Shown: positions 57,601-64,000 of the stretch, one piece after another
Numbering within the stretch: position 1 is the first letter of the stretch
Layout of the letters: every line of letters begins with the position of its first letter
From: Marmoricola sp.
GTDB taxonomy: Bacteria; Actinomycetota; Actinomycetes; Propionibacteriales; Nocardioidaceae
DNA: 64,000 bases
Direction: 5' to 3'
NCBI GenBank assembly: GCA_025965195.1
Contig: JAOPXK010000030.1
Location: 1-64,000 of the forward strand
Program-made: the position numbers and the translations under genes
Notes under the pieces: generated by a model
Databases searched by the model: none
What the model was told of the DNA's origin: nothing
The model's input: only the letters and a program-made list of their open reading frames with translations

Positions 57601-58009
57601 AGGTGCACACGCCATCAAGGCGACGTACGCCGGCTCGGCAGCGTTCGCGAGCAGCACCTCGGCGACGTTCACCCAGAACGTCAGCCGGGCCGCGAGCAAG
57701 GTCGAAGCGGCGACGCTGGTCACCTACAACTACCCGCCCGGGTTCGAGGGCAACGGTGGCGTGGTCCGGGCAACGCTCACCGGAGTCGGTGGGGCCCCAC
57801 TGGCCGGCCGGACCCTGGTGTTCACGACCACTCAGCCAACCGACCACGGGGTGATCCACATCTGCGATGTGGTCACCGACGCCAACGGCTTCGCCTCGTG
57901 TGACGCCACGGTGCTCTTCCCCGCGATCGACCTGGACGGTGGATACGACGTGACGTTCGCCGGCGACGCGGACTACCAGCCGGCTCAGGACCACGGGACC
58001 CAGTTCTGA
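54605..58009 (+). CDS. Secreted protein with eight group-3 Ig-like repeats
   Basis: The 1134-residue protein begins at GTG 54605 with AAGGAAG upstream and a Sec signal ending near SADA (RRLTAIIAAVSLTLGFTVAIAG). Residues 30-130 form an N-terminal beta domain with two Cys (KHCGG, GTGCTT), followed by one invasin-like module and eight Big_3_5-type repeats (55301-57682). A C-terminal module has two Cys (HICDVV, ASCDAT). It is 64 bases after its paralogue and likely co-transcribed. No sorting signal is seen, so the protein may be secreted free or bound to another surface component. Confidence 0.88.
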   Translation: MRRLTAIIAAVSLTLGFTVAIAGSADAAITAPSSGATLQGTVTLSDTGGTDNSSIIGVKHCGGNVHTTIQLISGSTVVFNQVFDGAGARDVSIDTHNYPNGAYTVRTIDGNGANSGFLGTGCTTSNVTNNNNVTINNVVALSYGGPTSAAQNTSITVSATLTDPNLAASVLPGRTITFALSGGATVNGTTNASGVASATLAIAGPPRSATLTASFAGTSFYGAKSAAVTFSVTKDATATTVTAPAAVVHGQATSFTAQVAAAEGTGTPTGSVQFTVDGNNFGAALPLSSGTATTPSTTSLSTGSHIIGASYSGDADFVASTAGTKTQTVNKAGTTTTLSDAPTPTVSGQAVTFTATVAVVAPGVGAPSGGVQFNVDGQPFGTAVPLTGNTATLTIANLHAGNHQVDATYNGDTDFALSSSATLTHGVNRADTNVVLSTSDNIAVSGEPLTYTAHVTAVGPGAGTPSGTVQFAADGVAIGGPVPLVGGTATSPTAHLTVGDRIITADYSGDGDFSGESDTLTQDVRAAATTTTVTSSPNPSVTGQTVTLHADVTPVSPATGTPGGAVQFLVDGDPVGVFVPLHSGAAETSFSNLTPGSHTITATYFSSDPNFVTSTSAEATQQVNKAATKTTVVSSAPTSVFGQPVTITATVSVLAPGAGAPSGTITFKDGSTVLGTAPVNSSTGEQASITTTDLSVAQHAIVATYSGDDGFLTSNDSVTQAVSRAQTSTMVTSSANPAQSGQGITFSATVTPVAPGAGDPGGTVVFTVNGLNLGSPATVVNGVATSTAFAALSPGTYAISATYSGDRNFVTSTGGLDQGTGQNITKGATAMTLTSSANPADFGQAVTFTSTVSAVAPANGHPSGVVQVWEGSVLLGSTSLAPNSINSSQATFVSSTLSPGSHAIRAVYVGNFNFSGQTASTSQSVGSVATVTGVESSANPSTFGAPVTLTAVVAPSLASSGTPAGTVSFAEGSTVLGTATLTTVQGQQQASITVTGLHAGAHAIKATYAGSAAFASSTSATFTQNVSRAASKVEAATLVTYNYPPGFEGNGGVVRATLTGVGGAPLAGRTLVFTTTQPTDHGVIHICDVVTDANGFASCDATVLFPAIDLDGGYDVTFAGDADYQPAQDHGTQF
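55301..57682 (+). repeat. Eight tandem Ig-like domain repeats (second protein)
   Basis: Eight units of about 97-102 residues each with the same core pattern as in the preceding gene: SSxxPSxxGQ near the start, GxVQFxVDG in the middle and ATYSGDxxF near the end. Confidence 0.85.
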
Positions 58010-58030
58010 CCCAGGTCTGACACGCGCTTC

Positions 58031-58089
58031 ACCACCGGGCCGCCACTGGCCACCTCACCGATTCAAGGAGTCGGTGGCGTCCCGGTGGT
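58031..58089. repeat. Inverted repeat between convergent genes (possible bidirectional terminator)
   Basis: ACCACCGGGCCGCCAC (58031-58046) pairs with GTGGCGTCCCGGTGGT (58074-58089) at 15 of 16 positions. A competing inner hairpin, CACCGA/TCGGTG, lies at 58056-58076. The right arm lies in the last codons of the minus-strand gene. Confidence 0.55.
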
Positions 58090-58818
58090 GGAACCGTCGG
58101 TCGGCGCACCGGACGGGTCCGGAGTGCTCGGGCCGGTCGGTGTCGTCGTCGGGTCGGTGCTGGGCGCATCGCTCGGCTGAGTCGCCGGGGCCGACGGTGT
58201 CGTCGTGGCCGGAGCCGTCGGTGCGGCGTCCGGGGGAGTGACCGGGGCAGTGACCGGGGGAGTGACCGACGTGTGGTCCTTGCCCGTCCTCGCATCCGTC
58301 GTGGTGTGGGACGTGGCAGAGCCGCCCTGTCCGAGTGAGCTGCCCAGGGAATGCCCCAGCGTGGTGCCGGTGGTGTCGGAGCCACCAACGATGGCGGACA
58401 GGGTCTTGCCTGTCAGGCCCTCCAGACCGGTGATCGTCCCGAGTGTCACGGCCAGGACGGCGGCCGCGGCGAGCACGAGCCGGGCCGCTGGGAGCTTGCG
58501 ACGCTTCTCTGCAGCGGGCGGGCGGACCCGGATCGACGAGGCGGTCCGGCGTACGGCCTCGTGGCTGCGCCGAAGCGAAGCGGTGTACGTCGAGGTGGCG
58601 ACCGTGGCCACGACACTGGCCACCACTGCGCCGACGATGGTTCCCGTCACTCCGAGGAACGATGCGGCGAAGGTGGCGGAGGCGGCGGCCAGGGCACTCC
58701 CGGCGAGCTGGGTGAAGCTGAGTCCCAGGCGGTGCTCCCGCTCGTGATGACTCTGGGCTGACGGTTGGGCTGACGGTTGGGCTGACGGTTGGGCCGACGG
58801 TTGGGGTGACGCTGACAT
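58063..58818 (-). CDS. Membrane protein with Pro/Thr/Ser-rich tail, unknown function
   Basis: In this 251-residue protein an N-terminal run of four QPSA repeats is followed by a helical segment LAGSALAAASATFAASFLGVTGTIVGAVVASVVATVATSTYTASL (two hydrophobic stretches, about 37-80). A basic loop and a third helix (LVLAAAAVLAVTLGTITGL, about 113-131) lead to a 100-residue low-complexity Pro/Thr/Ser tail. The tail looks like an extracytoplasmic stalk. No known domain. It converges on the Ig-repeat genes. Confidence 0.75.
   Translation of the reverse strand: MSASPQPSAQPSAQPSAQPSAQSHHEREHRLGLSFTQLAGSALAAASATFAASFLGVTGTIVGAVVASVVATVATSTYTASLRRSHEAVRRTASSIRVRPPAAEKRRKLPAARLVLAAAAVLAVTLGTITGLEGLTGKTLSAIVGGSDTTGTTLGHSLGSSLGQGGSATSHTTTDARTGKDHTSVTPPVTAPVTPPDAAPTAPATTTPSAPATQPSDAPSTDPTTTPTGPSTPDPSGAPTDGSTTGTPPTP
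58755..58802 (-). repeat. 12-bp coding tandem repeat, four units
   Basis: GGGCTGACGGTT is repeated four times (the last with one T to C change), encoding QPSA repeats near the N-terminus of the minus-strand membrane protein. The near identity suggests recent slippage, and copy number could vary between strains. Confidence 0.85.
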
Positions 58819-58879
58819 GCAGTTCCGTTCCGTTGAGAAGAGTCTCTACGGGTTGAACGCACCCAGCGGCAGACCGGTT

Positions 58880-62248
<3,369 letters not shown>

Positions 62249-62285
62249 GGCAGGAGGGTATGTCGAGCGGCCCCGTGACAGCCCA

Positions 62286-62301
62286 TAGGATTACCCGCAT
62301 G
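62286..62301 (+). promoter_or_regulatory. -10 element of gatC
   Basis: TAGGAT (62286-62291) ends seven bases before the ATG at 62299, indicating a leaderless gatC mRNA. There is no ribosome-binding site. Confidence 0.5.
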
Positions 62302-62622
62302 CCTGACATTCCTGGAGCGAGCAGAGTCGAGATTTCCCGAGACGAGGTTGCCCATCTGGCCGATCTCGCCCGGATCGACCTGTCCGACGCCGAGCTGGAT
62401 GCGCTTGCCCCACAGCTGTCCGTGATCCTGGAGTCGATTGCGTCCATCTCCGAGGTTGCCGCCGATGACATCCCGCCGACCTCGCACGCACTGCCGCTGA
62501 CCAATGTCTTCCGTGAGGACGTCGTGGTGCCCTGCCTGACCGCGGAACAGGCCCTGTCCGGTGCTCCTGCGAAGGAACAGCAGCGGTTTGCCGTTCCTCG
62601 GATCCTGGGCGACGAGCAGTGA
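62299..62622 (+). CDS. gatC: Aspartyl/glutamyl-tRNA amidotransferase subunit C
   Basis: GatC stabilises GatA-GatB, which amidate mischarged Glu-tRNA(Gln) or Asp-tRNA(Asn). The 107 residues show [35 protein letters not shown] and [20 protein letters not shown] 62299 is chosen because TAGGAT ends seven bases upstream; an in-frame ATG at 62260 is less likely. Its stop overlaps the gatA start as TGATG. Confidence 0.96.
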   Translation: MPDIPGASRVEISRDEVAHLADLARIDLSDAELDALAPQLSVILESIASISEVAADDIPPTSHALPLTNVFREDVVVPCLTAEQALSGAPAKEQQRFAVPRILGDEQ

Positions 62623-64000
62623 TGGGCGACCTCATTCGCCGCAGCGCGGCCGACCTTGCCGACGCGCTCGCCGCCGGAGAGACCACCAGCGTCGAGCTGA
62701 CCCGAGTCCACCTCGACCGGATCGCCGAGGTCGACGGTGCGGTCCACGCGTTCCTGCACATCGACACCGAGGGTGCGCTGGCGCAGGCCGCCGCCTCCGA
62801 CGCCCGGCGCGCCGCCGGTCAGCTCGCGTCGCCGCTCGACGGTGTGCCGATCGCCGTCAAGGACGTGCTCGCGACCGACGGGCTGCCCACGACGTGCGGC
62901 TCGAAGATCCTCGAGGGCTGGATCCCGCCGTACGACGCAGAGGTGGTCGCGCGCCTCAAGGCGGCTGGTCTCCCGATCCTCGGCAAGACCAACATGGACG
63001 AGTTCGCGATGGGCTCGTCGACCGAGCACTCGGCGTACGGCCCGACGCACAACCCCTGGGACCTCGACCGGATCCCCGGTGGCTCCGGTGGCGGTTCGGC
63101 CGCCGCCGTTGCCTCCTTCCAGGCACCGCTCGCGATCGGCACCGACACCGGCGGCTCGATCCGGCAGCCGGGCGCGGTCACCGGCACGGTCGGCGTGAAG
63201 CCGACCTACGGCGGAGTCAGCCGCTACGGCCTGGTGGCGATGGCGAACTCGCTCGACCAGGCGGGTCCGGTCACCCGCACCGTTCTCGACTCCGCTCTGC
63301 TGCACGAGGTCATCGGCGGGCACGACGCGAAGGACTCCACCAGCATCGACCAGCCGCTGCCGGCACTCGTCGACGCAGCTCGTCGCGGTGCTGCCGGTGA
63401 CCTGACCGGCGTCCGGATCGGCGTGGTCAAGGAGCTGACCGGCGAGGGCTACCAGAGCGGTGTCCAGCAGCGCTTCGACGAAGCCGTGCAGCTGCTCGTC
63501 GGCGCCGGTGCGACCGTGGTCGAGGTGTCCTGCCCGAACTTCGTGCACGCGCTCGCGGCCTACTACCTGATCATGCCGAGTGAGGCGTCCTCCAACCTCG
63601 CTCGCTTCGACGCGATGCGCTATGGACTGCGGGTGCTGCCCGAGGGCATTGAGAGTCCGAGCGCCGAGGACGTGATGCGGGCGACGCGTGACCGGGGCTT
63701 CGGCGACGAGGTGAAACGCCGGATCATCCTCGGCACCTATGCGCTGTCGAGTGGTTACTACGACGCCTACTACGGCCAGGCGCAGAAGGTCCGGACGCTG
63801 ATCAGCCGCGACTTCGACACCGCTTTCTACTCGGCCGACGTGCTGGTCTCGCCGACCGCGCCGACGACCGCGTTCCGGATCGGGGAGAAGCTCGACGACC
63901 CGGTCGCGATGTACCTCAACGACATCGCCACGATCCCGGCCAACCTTGCCGGCGTACCCGGCCTGTCCGTGCCTGCGGGCCTCGCCGACGAGGACGGGCT
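62622..64000 (+). CDS. gatA: Aspartyl/glutamyl-tRNA amidotransferase subunit A, 3' end outside the window
   Basis: This is the amidase subunit that releases ammonia from glutamine for tRNA amidation. The 459 complete codons present include the Ser-cisSer-Lys triad: Lys in [10 protein letters not shown], Ser in [13 protein letters not shown] and Ser in [30 protein letters not shown] is also typical. The family length is about 500 residues, so roughly 40 are missing. It is translationally coupled to gatC by a one-base stop/start overlap. Confidence 0.97.
   Translation, partial: MGDLIRRSAADLADALAAGETTSVELTRVHLDRIAEVDGAVHAFLHIDTEGALAQAAASDARRAAGQLASPLDGVPIAVKDVLATDGLPTTCGSKILEGWIPPYDAEVVARLKAAGLPILGKTNMDEFAMGSSTEHSAYGPTHNPWDLDRIPGGSGGGSAAAVASFQAPLAIGTDTGGSIRQPGAVTGTVGVKPTYGGVSRYGLVAMANSLDQAGPVTRTVLDSALLHEVIGGHDAKDSTSIDQPLPALVDAARRGAAGDLTGVRIGVVKELTGEGYQSGVQQRFDEAVQLLVGAGATVVEVSCPNFVHALAAYYLIMPSEASSNLARFDAMRYGLRVLPEGIESPSAEDVMRATRDRGFGDEVKRRIILGTYALSSGYYDAYYGQAQKVRTLISRDFDTAFYSADVLVSPTAPTTAFRIGEKLDDPVAMYLNDIATIPANLAGVPGLSVPAGLADEDG

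Noticed and set aside
52162-57682. CRISPR-like or DNA-level tandem repeats in the Ig genes
   Set aside because: The periodicity is at protein level with diverged DNA; there are no identical short repeats with unique spacers.

Overview
The window is a high-GC actinobacterial chromosome segment. Its codon use, frequent GTG/TTG starts, LexA boxes of the CGAAC-N4-GTTCG type, the GlgE alpha-glucan operon and the etfBA / cysteine desulfurase / mnmA / ligA / gatCA gene order all point to Actinomycetota, most likely a Nocardioides-like member of the Propionibacteriales. The genus is inferred from gene content, not from any marker gene. I saw no rRNA, tRNA, CRISPR array, prophage or transposase.

Left part (1-13.5 kb): end of an SDR dehydrogenase, hflX, a DUF2207/LemA pair, a DinG-type helicase, lexA with a divergent SOS-type LysM protein and a dense cluster of LexA boxes between them, a YhhN membrane protein, a 59-residue membrane peptide, a PH-domain protein, a MarR regulator, a B12-dependent acyl-CoA mutase large subunit with isobutyryl-CoA-mutase-type specificity residues, a thioredoxin-fold/TPR co-chaperone, and a shortened HemD-like/winged-helix protein. 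The last is translationally coupled to a CbiX-type chelatase that continues to 14.3 kb.

14-19.7 kb: an HNH/DUF222 protein, a possible lipoprotein without a normal start codon, a DUF4032 protein, a LysR regulator, an EamA transporter and a NUDIX hydrolase, with unusually long antisense overlaps at 3' ends.

Centre (19.7-38 kb): a glycogen/alpha-glucan locus. On the minus strand glgE-treS-mak-glgB are joined by 4-base stop/start overlaps (trehalose -> maltose -> maltose-1-phosphate -> glucan). glgP and glgX converge further right and galK follows. Embedded in this locus (27.0-31.9 kb) is a RiPP-type gene set: a 36-residue peptide gene, a lasso-B2-type peptidase, an HPr-kinase-like kinase and a PqqD-type recognition protein on the minus strand. 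Divergent from it are a nucleotidyltransferase and an ABC exporter. No lasso cyclase is present in the window, so this is either a non-canonical lasso-related pathway or an unrecognised RiPP class. It is the most interesting item here.

Right part (38-64 kb): an AbiEi/DUF559-like protein, an enoyl-CoA hydratase, etfBA, tandem endonuclease/exonuclease/phosphatase paralogues, a GntR regulator, cysteine desulfurase, mnmA, a MetE-C-like protein, then an 11.6-kb accessory block (TetR/MFS efflux pair, two secreted proteins with 7 and 8 group-3 Ig-like repeats, a Pro/Thr-rich membrane protein, an alpha/beta hydrolase), and finally ligA, a DinB-like protein, gatC and the start of gatA. Many genes show a TANNNT hexamer ending 6-7 bases before the start codon, which suggests widespread leaderless transcription; I used that spacing to choose several starts.
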